Source of the DNA: Paenibacillus glycanilyticus NBRC 16618
Lineage (GTDB): Bacteria > Bacillota > Bacilli > Paenibacillales > Paenibacillaceae
Direction of reading: 5' to 3'
DNA: 64,000 nt
Assembly (NCBI RefSeq): GCF_004000805.1
Contig: NZ_BILY01000005.1
Span: forward strand, 62,001 to 126,000
The position numbers and the translations under genes are program-made. Below, piece by piece: positions 16,923 to 25,002 of the stretch. The notes beneath the pieces were generated by a model. It ran no database searches, was not told the DNA's origin, and was given only the letters and a program-made list of their open reading frames with translations. Numbering within the stretch: the first letter of the stretch is position 1; every line of letters starts with the position of its first letter.

Positions 16923-18182
16923 TTAACGCAGCAGCTCCTTTTTTACTCTGGAAAGCGCGTCATTCCAAGCCTTATCCGGGCTTTTGCCTTCAAGGGCAAC
17001 CGATGACAGCTCTCGGTTAACGATTCCGTTTAGGTTGGAGTATTTCGTTCCGAAATACGAGGGTTTCACGTTGCGGGCGGACTCCGTAAAAATCTCACCC
17101 GTAGCTTGACCGCCGAAAAACTCCTCTTTCATCTTCATGGCATCCGAATCGAGCGCCTTGGAGGCGGAAGGGAACAGGTTGAGCTCCTTGAAGCTTGTCA
17201 CCTGATTCTCTGAATTCAGCAGCCATTTCATCACCTCGAAGGACTCCTTCGGGTATTTGCTCGTTTTCATAATGGCAAGGAAAGAGCCGCCGTTATTGCC
17301 GTCTCCGCCCGGAGCTCTCGCGACGCGCCACTTGCCCGCCGTATCCGGAGCCGCGTCCATCAGAATTTGTTTACTCCATACGGCTCCCACGAAGGAGGCA
17401 ATCTTGCCGTTGTTCATCGCCGCGTTCCACTCGGTGGAGAAGGTGCCTGTATTGGCAAGCAAGTCCATCTGCGAGGCTTTTACCGCGAGATCCCACGCCT
17501 TTTTCATGGAAGAGGAGGGATCCTCGCCAATAAAGTTTTCGTTTTTATCAAAATAAATTTTATCCGACTGCGCGTTGACTTGGTTATACACCTGTCCGAT
17601 ATTGTCAAGCAGCTTCACCTTGCCGCCAAGCGCCTTCTGAAGCTTTTCGCCTGCGGCGAAGTAGTCATCCCAAGTGCCCATCATCCGATGAACCTCTTCC
17701 GGGTCGGTTGGCAGCCCCGCTTGTTCGAACAAGTCCTCTCGGTAAAATAAAGCTGTTGGACCAGTGTCAATCGGCATGGCGATCATTTCGCCCTTCGGCG
17801 TAACCCCAAGCTGCCATTTCCAGTCGAGATAGTCCCCCTCGATGTCCTTCGCTCCGAGCTCGTACAAATTGTAGAAGCGGTCGGCGCTTGGGAACAGCTC
17901 GGTGACCCAGTCGTTAAAGGCGACGATATCCGGGCCGCCTTTGCCGGCGGCGAGAGTCGTTTTCAGCTTGGATTTGAAGTCGCCCCCGATTTTCTGGGCG
18001 TTGATGCGAATTCCCGGAAACTGCTTCTGGACCTCGTGGATCAGGTTATCGTCCAGACTCCGGTTCCAGTACCAAAGGGTAAGCGTTTTCGTACTGCTGT
18101 TAGATGAGGTCCCGCTCGAACATCCGCTAATCATGAAAACCAGAAGCAATAAACACGTTACTAATGCTCGGTATTTAGCCAT
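16923..18182 (-). CDS. Sugar ABC transporter substrate-binding lipoprotein
   Basis: 419 residues from ATG 18182 after GGGAGG. The signal CLLLLVFMISGC has a lipobox ending in Cys21, followed by a Ser/Thr linker. The SBP_bac_1 fold begins KTLTLWYWNRSLDDN, then GGPDIVAFNDWVTELFPSADRF and IDTGPTALFYREDLFEQAGL, the hinge motif of CUT1 binding proteins. It is the first gene of the operon and carries its own SigA-type promoter overlapped by a cre site. Confidence 0.92.
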   Translation of the reverse strand: MAKYRALVTCLLLLVFMISGCSSGTSSNSSTKTLTLWYWNRSLDDNLIHEVQKQFPGIRINAQKIGGDFKSKLKTTLAAGKGGPDIVAFNDWVTELFPSADRFYNLYELGAKDIEGDYLDWKWQLGVTPKGEMIAMPIDTGPTALFYREDLFEQAGLPTDPEEVHRMMGTWDDYFAAGEKLQKALGGKVKLLDNIGQVYNQVNAQSDKIYFDKNENFIGEDPSSSMKKAWDLAVKASQMDLLANTGTFSTEWNAAMNNGKIASFVGAVWSKQILMDAAPDTAGKWRVARAPGGDGNNGGSFLAIMKTSKYPKESFEVMKWLLNSENQVTSFKELNLFPSASKALDSDAMKMKEEFFGGQATGEIFTESARNVKPSYFGTKYSNLNGIVNRELSSVALEGKSPDKAWNDALSRVKKELLR

Positions 18183-18271
18183 CGTTTTCGGCCTCCCATT
18201 GCGGCATTTTGGTACTGCGGCAGCATCACCACCACTCTTTGAATGCTTGAGACGCGTTCGTCTTACGAAAC

Positions 18272-18310
18272 ATTATAGACGTATCCAAATCGATTTTGAA
18301 CACGCTTTCA
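18272..18310 (-). promoter_or_regulatory. SigA promoter with overlapping CcpA cre site
   Basis: Read on the minus strand: -35 TTCAAA (18300-18295), 17-base spacer, -10 TATAAT (18277-18272). The cre-like element TGAAAGCGTGTTCA (18310-18297) overlaps the -35 box, which would let CcpA repress the sugar-importer operon. One base departs from the TGWAARCGYTWWCA pattern. The rest of the 18183-18647 gap holds only the promoter noted next. Confidence 0.7.
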
Positions 18311-18540
18311 TGAATTGAGGCGATGGTAGGACATCGCCCGGGTGCCATTTTATGAGGCATGGGTTTATAGTCTTAAGGGATTGTCTCGACTGTTATTGCA
18401 TCCTGACGATAGGCTTAATTCCGTCTTGAATTAGCAGGCTTTCACAAGTAAAAGCTCGAAAATAGTCTGTCTGTTTTTAGTTACGATAAGAAAATTCCAT
18501 GTAATTCTACTATTTTTAGATGTGTTGCGAACGTAAGTTC

Positions 18541-18549
18541 TGGTATAAT
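18541..18549 (+). promoter_or_regulatory. Extended -10 promoter upstream of the Nudix gene
   Basis: TGGTATAAT (TGn + TATAAT) with no good -35 at normal spacing. It is oriented towards the 39-residue ORF and Nudix gene. AAAGGAGG at 18577-18584 lies in the leader without an obvious start codon. Confidence 0.55.
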
Positions 18550-18647
18550 GTAACGATATTAACTCGAAAGGAGGCAGCTATTTAAGAACAGCCGGGGTAA
18601 AGCGCCTTAAAGTTTGGGATTGACGAACAGTTAAGAGAGGTGCAAAT

Positions 18648-18767
18648 ATGAGTGAATTTACATATGGCAATATCATTCGAATGGCCGATAAGCCTAAGCT
18701 CTATGAGTTTTTGCCTACAGGAACGCCTACTATGAAGTTGAACGAGAAGAGGGTGTTATTTTATTGA
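18648..18767 (+). CDS. Short ORF (39 residues) overlapping the Nudix start
   Basis: ATG 18648 follows AGAGAGG at 18634-18640 with good spacing. It encodes MSEFTYGNIIRMADKPKLYE and 19 more residues, ending in TGA 18765-18767. The Nudix frame uses TTG 18764, so stop and start overlap as TTGA, which suggests translational coupling. No family recognised. It could instead be the N-terminal part of a longer ancestral Nudix protein separated by a frameshift, since the Nudix frame is open upstream of TTG back to 18707 without any start codon. Confidence 0.45.
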   Translation: MSEFTYGNIIRMADKPKLYEFLPTGTPTMKLNEKRVLFY

Positions 18768-19141
18768 TTGCCGAAGCCATTATTATACAAAATGACTCTG
18801 TGCTTATGGTTAAACAATACGTTGAACGGGGAGATATCGTTTGGAATTTTCCTGGGGGCGGAATGGAAGAAGGAGAGAGTCCCGAACAAGCATGTATACG
18901 GGAAGTTCATGAAGAGACGGGATTCGATATTCAATTGAAGGCATTGTTACACGAGGGAAACGAGAAGTTTAGCTTCATAGGAGAAGTTGTTGGGGGAGAA
19001 TTGTATCTCGATAATGATAACCAAGATAACCTTGATATCATAGAAATTGCATGGATTCCGTTAATTGAACGTGAAAAATTTGATTCCATAACCTCACCGA
19101 TGCTTGAGCTAGCAAAAGCGCATTTGAATGTATACGATTGA
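18764..19141 (+). CDS. Nudix hydrolase
   Basis: 125 residues. The complete Nudix box is GGGMEEGESPEQACIREVHE followed by ETGF (G-x5-E-x7-REVxEExG), which binds the catalytic Mg ions that hydrolyse nucleoside diphosphates linked to another moiety. The substrate is unknown. The start TTG 18764 has no ribosome site of its own and depends on the overlapping upstream ORF. A terminator with a GAAA tetraloop follows. Confidence 0.85.
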   Translation: MIAEAIIIQNDSVLMVKQYVERGDIVWNFPGGGMEEGESPEQACIREVHEETGFDIQLKALLHEGNEKFSFIGEVVGGELYLDNDNQDNLDIIEIAWIPLIEREKFDSITSPMLELAKAHLNVYD

Positions 19142-19164
19142 GGAAAGCCAGCATAACGACGCAA

Positions 19165-19190
19165 TAGGCCATTCCGAAAGGATGGCCTAA
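19165..19190. terminator. Hairpin between convergent genes
   Basis: TAGGCCATTCC, loop GAAA, GGATGGCCTA. It lies between the Nudix gene and the minus-strand ATPase gene; the T tail is weak on the plus strand. Confidence 0.6.
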
Positions 19191-19207
19191 ACGATTTTCA
19201 CCTGTTG

Positions 19208-20299
19208 CTATAGGCTGTGGTTCATTAGTTCCGACTGCAGCTGAAGGCGTAGTTTCTCAATAATTGAAAAATTCGTCGCAGCTGTGTAAAAGCGTTTAAT
19301 CTGTGAATCTATGGATTCCGCTGCCGCCAAATGGGAGGTGGCTTCCTTCATTTTCGCCGAATAACGTTCTTTAATTTCCGCTATTTCCACTGCATACGTT
19401 TCATCCGTTCCTGGGATCATCGTACGTTCATACATATCCAAGATCTCATCCCCGTCCCGGTCCGGAAAGTATTCATGAGGAGCGGTACTGTCGAATATAG
19501 CTGTGCTAAGTTTCGGGAAGATCAGCATATCCAGACTGTTTGGATCAAAACCGCAATGAAACAGTTGAACTTCGATGCCATTCTTCTCGGCCGTTGCCGC
19601 AAGTTTTTTCAGAAGCGTGGATTTACCGGAACCCGGTCTTCCCTTGATAAAGATTCTCCTGTTTAATGGAGCCGTCAAGCTTTGAATAAAATCAAAAGCA
19701 CCCTTCGGAGTCGCTGCGCCGAAAAACAAATGGCGTCCAATGGTTGGCGTTCCGATTTCATGACCAGCGTACAATTCCTCAATCAATTCCTGCGTGACTT
19801 CATCCGCCTTATCGAATTCCATGCTTTCGATATAAAATTTTTCCCATTCATCATGAATTCGCAGGGCGATTGCAAAAGATTCATAGGCTTTGGAATAAGC
19901 AGCGCTAAGCTTTTCTTTAAGCTCTTCGATTATACCAATAGCATTCATGGAAAAATTTCTGCTATCGAGTGCCACGCCGAAATCGATCTCAATCACTGCA
20001 CCTGCTCCGCCCTCTATGTTCCAGTCGCAAGCTTGCCCGTCAACAATGCCAACCTTTAATTCGGTTGCAATAATACCGTCCAGCTCATCAGGTCGAAGCG
20101 GGGAATGAAAGCATTGCACCTGCTGCCCGCTGTCCAACAGACTATCGGCTAATTTACGAATGATTGTGGATTTACCTGTACCACGGGGACCCATTAGGAC
20201 GAGAATTCGATCAAGCCCTTGGAAAGCTGATTTGTACAGAATATGAGCTCCGTGTGCCGTATTGCCGCGGGCAAAATAGTGAGATGCCTTTTCAACCAA
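19208..20299 (-). CDS. Twin P-loop ATPase (PRK06851-like family)
   Basis: About 363 residues from TTG 20299, chosen because AAAGGAG stands 8 bases upstream; GTG 20308 overlaps that site. Two homologous NTPase halves are present, with Walker A motifs GPRGTGKST (near residue 37) and GRPGSGKST (near residue 223), each followed by a LxxxxxxxGxxVQxFHxxxxPxxLD segment. This duplicated layout matches a conserved ATPase family seen mainly in spore-formers, whose biological role is not established. It is a single gene with no obvious partner, although the YpeB-like gene lies next upstream on the same strand. Confidence 0.75.
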   Translation of the reverse strand: MVEKASHYFARGNTAHGAHILYKSAFQGLDRILVLMGPRGTGKSTIIRKLADSLLDSGQQVQCFHSPLRPDELDGIIATELKVGIVDGQACDWNIEGGAGAVIEIDFGVALDSRNFSMNAIGIIEELKEKLSAAYSKAYESFAIALRIHDEWEKFYIESMEFDKADEVTQELIEELYAGHEIGTPTIGRHLFFGAATPKGAFDFIQSLTAPLNRRIFIKGRPGSGKSTLLKKLAATAEKNGIEVQLFHCGFDPNSLDMLIFPKLSTAIFDSTAPHEYFPDRDGDEILDMYERTMIPGTDETYAVEIAEIKERYSAKMKEATSHLAAAESIDSQIKRFYTAATNFSIIEKLRLQLQSELMNHSL

Positions 20300-20439
20300 C
20301 CTGAACACTCCTTTGTGCGCCTATCCTGTGATATAAGCGCATATGGGATAGATGCCTATCGTTAAGCTTATTCCGGTTGGCGCACAGAGGTGTTTATAAT
20401 GTTGATTGAGAATAGACTACAGTTTTATGAATGATTGAT

Positions 20440-21759
20440 TTACGGAGTATAAGCGATATTTTCCGTGCCGCCAGTAAGTGAATTGATGTATACAAGCGCA
20501 ATGCCCTCTACGCCAGACACGGGTATTTTATACACGAGCTTGCTCTCGTGAATTTCGAGTATAGGCGAGCCGGTCACTCGCAAGTTCGGACTGATTGCCG
20601 CGGCAGCTTGCTCCGCTGTAAGCTTGGGATGAAGAGGAAAACTTTTATTGTAATCTTTAAAATAGTTGGATGCATCAAAATTCATCAGATCGCCCGTTTG
20701 CGCATCGAATTTCCATACAACCTTCATTTGCGTAATAGGGACTTGCTCTCGGACTGGAATATACACGAGTTGAATCGAGGTAGTCGATTTCTCTTTCGTT
20801 ATGAGGGTCAGGTGGTCATCGGACCAACGTTTCATCCATTCGTCTGCGAGCGCAACGGCTTGTTTCATGTCTACCGTCTGCTGAGAAATTTCTTTCTGCA
20901 TGTCGCTGCGCGTCACCCGAATGACGTGTCCGCTTTTGCTTAGCGTAACGATATACGGGCTAGTCCTTTTTCCGTTGGCATCCGATAATGTAAAGTCCAT
21001 GACCTCTCCTAAATCGGGGCTGCTACCGCCTGAGATCATATGAACGAATTGTTTGCCGGGGCCCTTGTTCCAGCTATCGCCCATGAAGATTTTGGCTTTA
21101 GCCGCCAGTTCCGTTGCTTTATAGATAGGCTCGCCTGCAAACACAGTCCCTTTCTTCGACGGCGTGTAAGGATTCAGATTGTACTGGAAGTCATTGAAAT
21201 CTTTATTGCCGTAAATTGAAATCCCATTGAGTTGGCTGAGTGCCGTCTCCATCTCTAACGAGATACGTTGAATTTCGGCGAGAGAGATGCCATTTGCTTT
21301 CATTCGATCTATGTAAGGCATCGCAGTGCGGGCATATTTACGCATCCGACTAATTTGTTCCAATTGATCCGAAAGGAGCGCCGGTCCTTTCTCGCTGGCA
21401 GGATAGGGCAGGTATCGACTGCTATCGATTGCAAATGATTCGTAGGCTGGCCAATATAACCCTTGGAAGTTGATCATTGCAGATCCGTTGGTAAGTACGC
21501 TTTTGATGAGGTCTGAGTCCTGAATGGCTTCATCGATTGCCTCTTGACGCTTGCCAGGAGAGTTGGCTGCAAGTGCTTCCGCAAGTGAATAGTCAAAACC
21601 GTTCAAGTACATGGATTGCATTTGAACCAAATACAAGATGTTACGATACTGTTGCTGTTCCCATTGCCTAGAGTGCTGATGTTCTTTATAGCCATAAATC
21701 GCGCCCGCAATCGTTGTTGCTCCAAGCAAACCGATAATGGCTTTGGAAAGAAGGTTCAT
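20440..21759 (-). CDS. ypeB: YpeB-like spore germination protein
   Basis: About 440 residues from ATG 21759, with AGGAG 11 bases upstream. There is a single N-terminal membrane anchor (KAIIGLLGATTIAGAIYGY). A long helical region follows, and PepSY-type repeats make up the C-terminal half (VDMKQAVALADEWMKRW, VWKFDAQTGDLMNFDAS, LTAEQAAAAISPNL). Length and layout match YpeB, the partner that stabilises the cortex-lytic enzyme SleB in the spore. YpeB genes normally sit directly behind sleB; none is seen here, so this may be an extra, free-standing copy. Confidence 0.75.
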   Translation of the reverse strand: MNLLSKAIIGLLGATTIAGAIYGYKEHQHSRQWEQQQYRNILYLVQMQSMYLNGFDYSLAEALAANSPGKRQEAIDEAIQDSDLIKSVLTNGSAMINFQGLYWPAYESFAIDSSRYLPYPASEKGPALLSDQLEQISRMRKYARTAMPYIDRMKANGISLAEIQRISLEMETALSQLNGISIYGNKDFNDFQYNLNPYTPSKKGTVFAGEPIYKATELAAKAKIFMGDSWNKGPGKQFVHMISGGSSPDLGEVMDFTLSDANGKRTSPYIVTLSKSGHVIRVTRSDMQKEISQQTVDMKQAVALADEWMKRWSDDHLTLITKEKSTTSIQLVYIPVREQVPITQMKVVWKFDAQTGDLMNFDASNYFKDYNKSFPLHPKLTAEQAAAAISPNLRVTGSPILEIHESKLVYKIPVSGVEGIALVYINSLTGGTENIAYTP

Positions 21760-21949
21760 ATTTAAGTAAGCTCCTGTCTTCGTCTTCACATGTCCTATCC
21801 ACTTTAACAAAGACGGGAATGTAGATTAAGATGTAAAAACTACCAATACCAAGGCTGGTGGCGTATGCGCCTTATAAATCTATATTACTGAAATAACGTC
21901 AGGCATATTATATATAGAGAGAAGGCTTTCTTTAAATAAGGCTTAACAA

Positions 21950-22141
21950 CTATTCTTCCTCCTCTTTTTTCTTTCTCGGAAACATGAACAATAGTGACGA
22001 TGTCTCCAGCCATTCGTAATTCTCCGTGATACCGTACATATCTGCTAAACTAAATACGACTAAGAATGGTAAAAGACCAAGAGCAAATACAGCAATCAAT
22101 ATTCCGATGGAAATGGATTTGATAATTTCCATTGCTTTCAT
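21950..22141 (-). CDS. Small membrane protein, hypothetical
   Basis: 63 residues with one long hydrophobic segment (SIGILIAVFALGLLPFLVVF) and a highly charged C-terminus ending RKKKEEEE. GGGGATGAG precedes ATG 22141. It lies divergent to the MarR gene, and the MarR palindrome sits 71 bp before its start, so it may be a target of that regulator (inference). Function unknown. Confidence 0.55.
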   Translation of the reverse strand: MKAMEIIKSISIGILIAVFALGLLPFLVVFSLADMYGITENYEWLETSSLLFMFPRKKKEEEE

Positions 22142-22211
22142 AAACTCATCCCCAATCTAAAATGGAATCCAAATGCCTTCATTGGCTACAGGCTTATCCT
22201 TTTAGAAAATG

Positions 22212-22226
22212 TATCGTATTACGATA
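22212..22226. promoter_or_regulatory. Perfect 15-bp palindrome, probable MarR operator
   Basis: TATCGTATTACGATA, symmetric about 22219, lies 9 bases before the ribosome site of the MarR gene and in the divergent gap to the 63-residue membrane protein. ATCGTAnTACGAT-like palindromes are typical MarR-family sites. Confidence 0.65.
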
Positions 22227-22251
22227 TAAATATGTAGAGGAGCATGTATTA

Positions 22252-22662
22252 ATGTCAAATCCGGTTGTTACAAAATCCTTGTACGAGCGATTGGCTAGCT
22301 TCAGATACAAGTTACGGGTATTTATGCAGTTTAGTGAAAGCGTTGCAAAGGAAGTGGGTTTAACTCCTCAGCAACACCAACTGCTTCTAGCCATACAAGG
22401 TTATCCAGGTCGTGATTATGCGACTATTTCGGAGGCGGCAGAGAAATTGCAAATAACGCATCATGCTTGCGTCGGATTAGTATCCCGCTGCCAGAAGTCC
22501 GGACTTATAAAGCGCCGGCGAAATCCGGATGATGCGAGAAGTACTCTAATTTCTCTAACGGACAAAGGTCTCAAACTCTTGGAGCATATATCCGAAGTTC
22601 ACCTAAAACAGCTTCAAGATCTAAAGATTGACCTTGCATTTTTTGAAACGACCATTCCATAA
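22252..22662 (+). CDS. MarR-family transcriptional regulator
   Basis: 136 residues from ATG 22252 after AGAGGAG. The winged helix has ISEAAEKLQITHHACVGLVSRCQKSGLIKRRRNPDDARSTLISLTD; the wing with the DxRs motif (NPDDARST) is diagnostic. N- and C-terminal helices would form the dimer interface. A palindromic operator directly upstream suggests autoregulation. The ABC-F gene downstream is separated by its own promoter and attenuator, so it need not be a target. Confidence 0.85.
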   Translation: MSNPVVTKSLYERLASFRYKLRVFMQFSESVAKEVGLTPQQHQLLLAIQGYPGRDYATISEAAEKLQITHHACVGLVSRCQKSGLIKRRRNPDDARSTLISLTDKGLKLLEHISEVHLKQLQDLKIDLAFFETTIP

Positions 22663-22749
22663 TTGCATATTGCTTTTCATAATCCCATGTCGGATTCAGG
22701 ACCCTTTTTTTTATTTTCCAAATAAAGGCATGCGAGTGAGAGGTTATCA

Positions 22750-22758
22750 TGCTATAAT
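22750..22758 (+). promoter_or_regulatory. Extended -10 promoter of the ABC-F leader
   Basis: TGCTATAAT (TGn + TATAAT), with a poor -35 region. It would start a leader transcript near 22765, some 310 bases before the ABC-F coding region. Confidence 0.6.
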
Positions 22759-22764
22759 GGGTTA

Positions 22765-23014
22765 ACTTGAAAGTTATTGGAGGTATCTAATTAGACATCA
22801 TGTGGACCTAATTTCCTGTCGATCATGATTTTCGAAAATGACGATAAGCGATAAGAGCTCAGCCTATGCGCGGAGCGGATTAGGATACGTGTGTCTATTG
22901 GAGAGGACTCCTACCACCTTGGTGAATGCCATTTATTGGCGTCTATTTAGGGTGTTTTCACGCTATTTCTATATCCGCATATCCTTAGCCGCAGGCGCGC
23001 CCTGCGGTTTTTTT
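22765..23014 (+). promoter_or_regulatory. Transcription attenuator leader of the ABC-F gene
   Basis: Terminator: CCGCAGG (22989-22995) pairs with CCTGCGG (23001-23007), followed by seven T. Antiterminator: GCGGATTAGGATA (22875-22887) can pair with TATCCTTAGCCGC (22980-22992) at 11 of 13 positions and would occupy the 5' arm of the terminator. TTGGAGGT at 22777-22784 precedes tiny ORFs (M-W-T-stop at 22800; nine codons at 22825). This layout resembles ribosome-mediated attenuators of antibiotic-resistance ABC-F genes. Confidence 0.65.
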
Positions 23015-23073
23015 GTCTTCGACAATCATAACCCCTTGTCAGTTGTTCAACTAAACTAGAAGCGGTGATTGGA

Positions 23074-24825
23074 ATGACAATATTAACCTTACGTGGAATT
23101 ACAAAAAGCTTTGGCGACACGAATGTGCTCGTGAACGTAGACGCCGATCTGGCATCCCGAGAGCGGATTGGCTTGGTCGGGATGAACGGGGCAGGCAAAA
23201 CAACGCTCGCCAATCTGATATTTGGTACGATTCTACCTGACAACGGTAAGATCACTTTCCACAAGGATCAACTTCGAATCGGTTATTTGCTGCAATCGAC
23301 TTCGTATACCGTTAATACCTTCAGCAACATGATGGACCATTCCGATGAGTCCCATGAAACCGAGCAGTTTCTAAAGACTACGAGCCATTTCGGCTTGCAA
23401 AAGGTGAAAGAGTGGGACGGAGCGCGTTTAGCGGGATTAAGCGGGGGAGAGAAGACGAAATTGGCGATTGCCCATATTTTGTCCTCCAAACCGGATATTC
23501 TGCTGCTCGACGAACCGACGAATCATTTGGATTTTGAAGGCGTCGATTGTCTCGTTCAAGAGCTACGACGGTATAACGGCACAACAATTGTAATATCGCA
23601 TGACCGTTATTTTCTCGATCAAACGGTGGACCGGATTATCGAGCTGCAAGATGGCGTCTCTACGTCATTCCCTGGCAATTACACGTTCTATCGGGAGGAA
23701 AAGTCCCGCCGTTTTCAGAGTCAACTGCATCAGTATGAAGAACAGCAGAAATACGAGCAGAAGATTGAAGCGGAAATCAAGCGGTTGAAAAGCTGGTCCG
23801 AGAAAGCGCATCGCGAAGCCGGTAAAGTTGGGAAAATGGCTGAGATGCGTGCAGGCGTGAAGGAATTCTATCGCAGTAAAGCCAAAAGCATGGATAAGCA
23901 AATCAAATCCCGCATTCATCGCCTGGAAAAGATTGAGATAGAAGGCGTGAAGAAGCCTAATGAGGAAGCAAAGGTATTCTTCGGCTGGGATCACCCAGAC
24001 AAACGCGGCCGGCGAATCGTGGAAGCACAGCAGATTAGCAAGTCGTATGGCAGGCGCTCCTTGTTTAAAGATAGCTCCTTTTATTTGCAACGCGGGGAGA
24101 AAATCGGTTTGCTTGGTCCTAACGGCTGCGGGAAAACGACGCTTATTCAGATGCTGTTAGGCAATAAATCGGTAGACTCCGGTCAGCTATGGATTAGTCC
24201 AACTGCAAAGGTCGCGTATTTAACGCAGGATGTATCGGATCTTAATCAGCAGCAAACCGTTCTCGAGCTTTTGCAGGAGAGCCATGAAATCCGGAGCGAT
24301 ATTGGGAAAGCACGGACCTTGCTGGCCAATATGGGGTTTGATGCGTCAATGCTGGAAAAGCCGATCGCTCAGCTAAGTCTTGGTGAACGCACGCGGATCA
24401 AGCTGTCGCTGCTAATGATGCGCGAGCAAGATTTGCTCATATTGGATGAGCCAACGAACCATCTCGATCTGGCAAGCCGCGAGCAGCTTGAAGAGACATT
24501 ATCGGAGTATCGCGGAACTCTTATCGTAGTCTCGCATGACAGATATCTGATGGATAAAATCTGCACGAAGCTGCTTGTTTTTGAAGATGGCAATATAAAG
24601 CGGATTGAATCCGGCTACGAAGCGTTTCGCGAGCGGACATTGAGTATCCTTGCTTCAGGAGACAAGAACGAACAGCAATTGGAAGAGGAAAAGCTGGTTA
24701 TTGCGAATCGAATCGTTTTTGTACTTGCGGAATTAAGCATGCTGAAGCCAACCGACATCCGGTATGCGCAGCTTGATGAAGAGTATAAGCAACTGCTCGT
24801 ATTAAAGAAGCAGCTAGGTACTTGA
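23074..24825 (+). CDS. ABC-F ribosome-protection protein (antibiotic-resistance type)
   Basis: About 583 residues, starting at ATG 23074 (an in-frame GTG 23065 is possible). Two ABC domains have no membrane segments: Walker A GMNGAGKTT and GPNGCGKTT, signatures LSGGEKTKLAIAHIL and LSLGERTRIKLSLLM, Walker B LLLDEPTNHLD and LILDEPTNHLD. A long helical interdomain linker (FYRSKAKSMDKQIKSRIHRL) is the part that reaches into the ribosome in Vga/Msr/VmlR proteins. These displace drugs bound near the peptidyl-transferase centre. The attenuator leader strengthens the resistance assignment over a housekeeping ABC-F. Confidence 0.85.
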   Translation: MTILTLRGITKSFGDTNVLVNVDADLASRERIGLVGMNGAGKTTLANLIFGTILPDNGKITFHKDQLRIGYLLQSTSYTVNTFSNMMDHSDESHETEQFLKTTSHFGLQKVKEWDGARLAGLSGGEKTKLAIAHILSSKPDILLLDEPTNHLDFEGVDCLVQELRRYNGTTIVISHDRYFLDQTVDRIIELQDGVSTSFPGNYTFYREEKSRRFQSQLHQYEEQQKYEQKIEAEIKRLKSWSEKAHREAGKVGKMAEMRAGVKEFYRSKAKSMDKQIKSRIHRLEKIEIEGVKKPNEEAKVFFGWDHPDKRGRRIVEAQQISKSYGRRSLFKDSSFYLQRGEKIGLLGPNGCGKTTLIQMLLGNKSVDSGQLWISPTAKVAYLTQDVSDLNQQQTVLELLQESHEIRSDIGKARTLLANMGFDASMLEKPIAQLSLGERTRIKLSLLMMREQDLLILDEPTNHLDLASREQLEETLSEYRGTLIVVSHDRYLMDKICTKLLVFEDGNIKRIESGYEAFRERTLSILASGDKNEQQLEEEKLVIANRIVFVLAELSMLKPTDIRYAQLDEEYKQLLVLKKQLGT

Positions 24826-24845
24826 AAAGCTAGGAAATAGAGTGG

Positions 24846-24891
24846 AAATGGCAGTTAATCATCACATCAGAGGATCAGCTGCCATTTTTAT
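24846..24891 (+). terminator. Rho-independent terminator of the ABC-F gene
   Basis: AAATGGCAG (24846-24854) pairs with CTGCCATTT (24879-24887), then TTTATTG. Confidence 0.7.
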
Positions 24892-25002
24892 TGAAATCAA
24901 ACTAAGTGTTGTTCCAATATGTGGTAACATGGATTGGGAAATAAGCCAGAGGTTTATGATTGAGTTTCCGAGTTGAATTCATTTTAAGGAAGAAGGCATA
25001 TT

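Noticed and set aside
22330..22350. cre-like TGAAAGCGTTGCAA
   Set aside because: It lies inside the MarR coding region and is explained by coding sequence.
22860..23010. T-box leader for the ABC-F gene
   Set aside because: AGGGTGTTTTCACGC only superficially recalls a T box; the AGGGTGGNACCGCG core and specifier-loop features are missing.
22838..23059. 73-codon open frame in the ABC-F leader
   Set aside because: No ribosome site, and it crosses the attenuator terminator; only the very short upstream ORFs are considered possible leader peptides.
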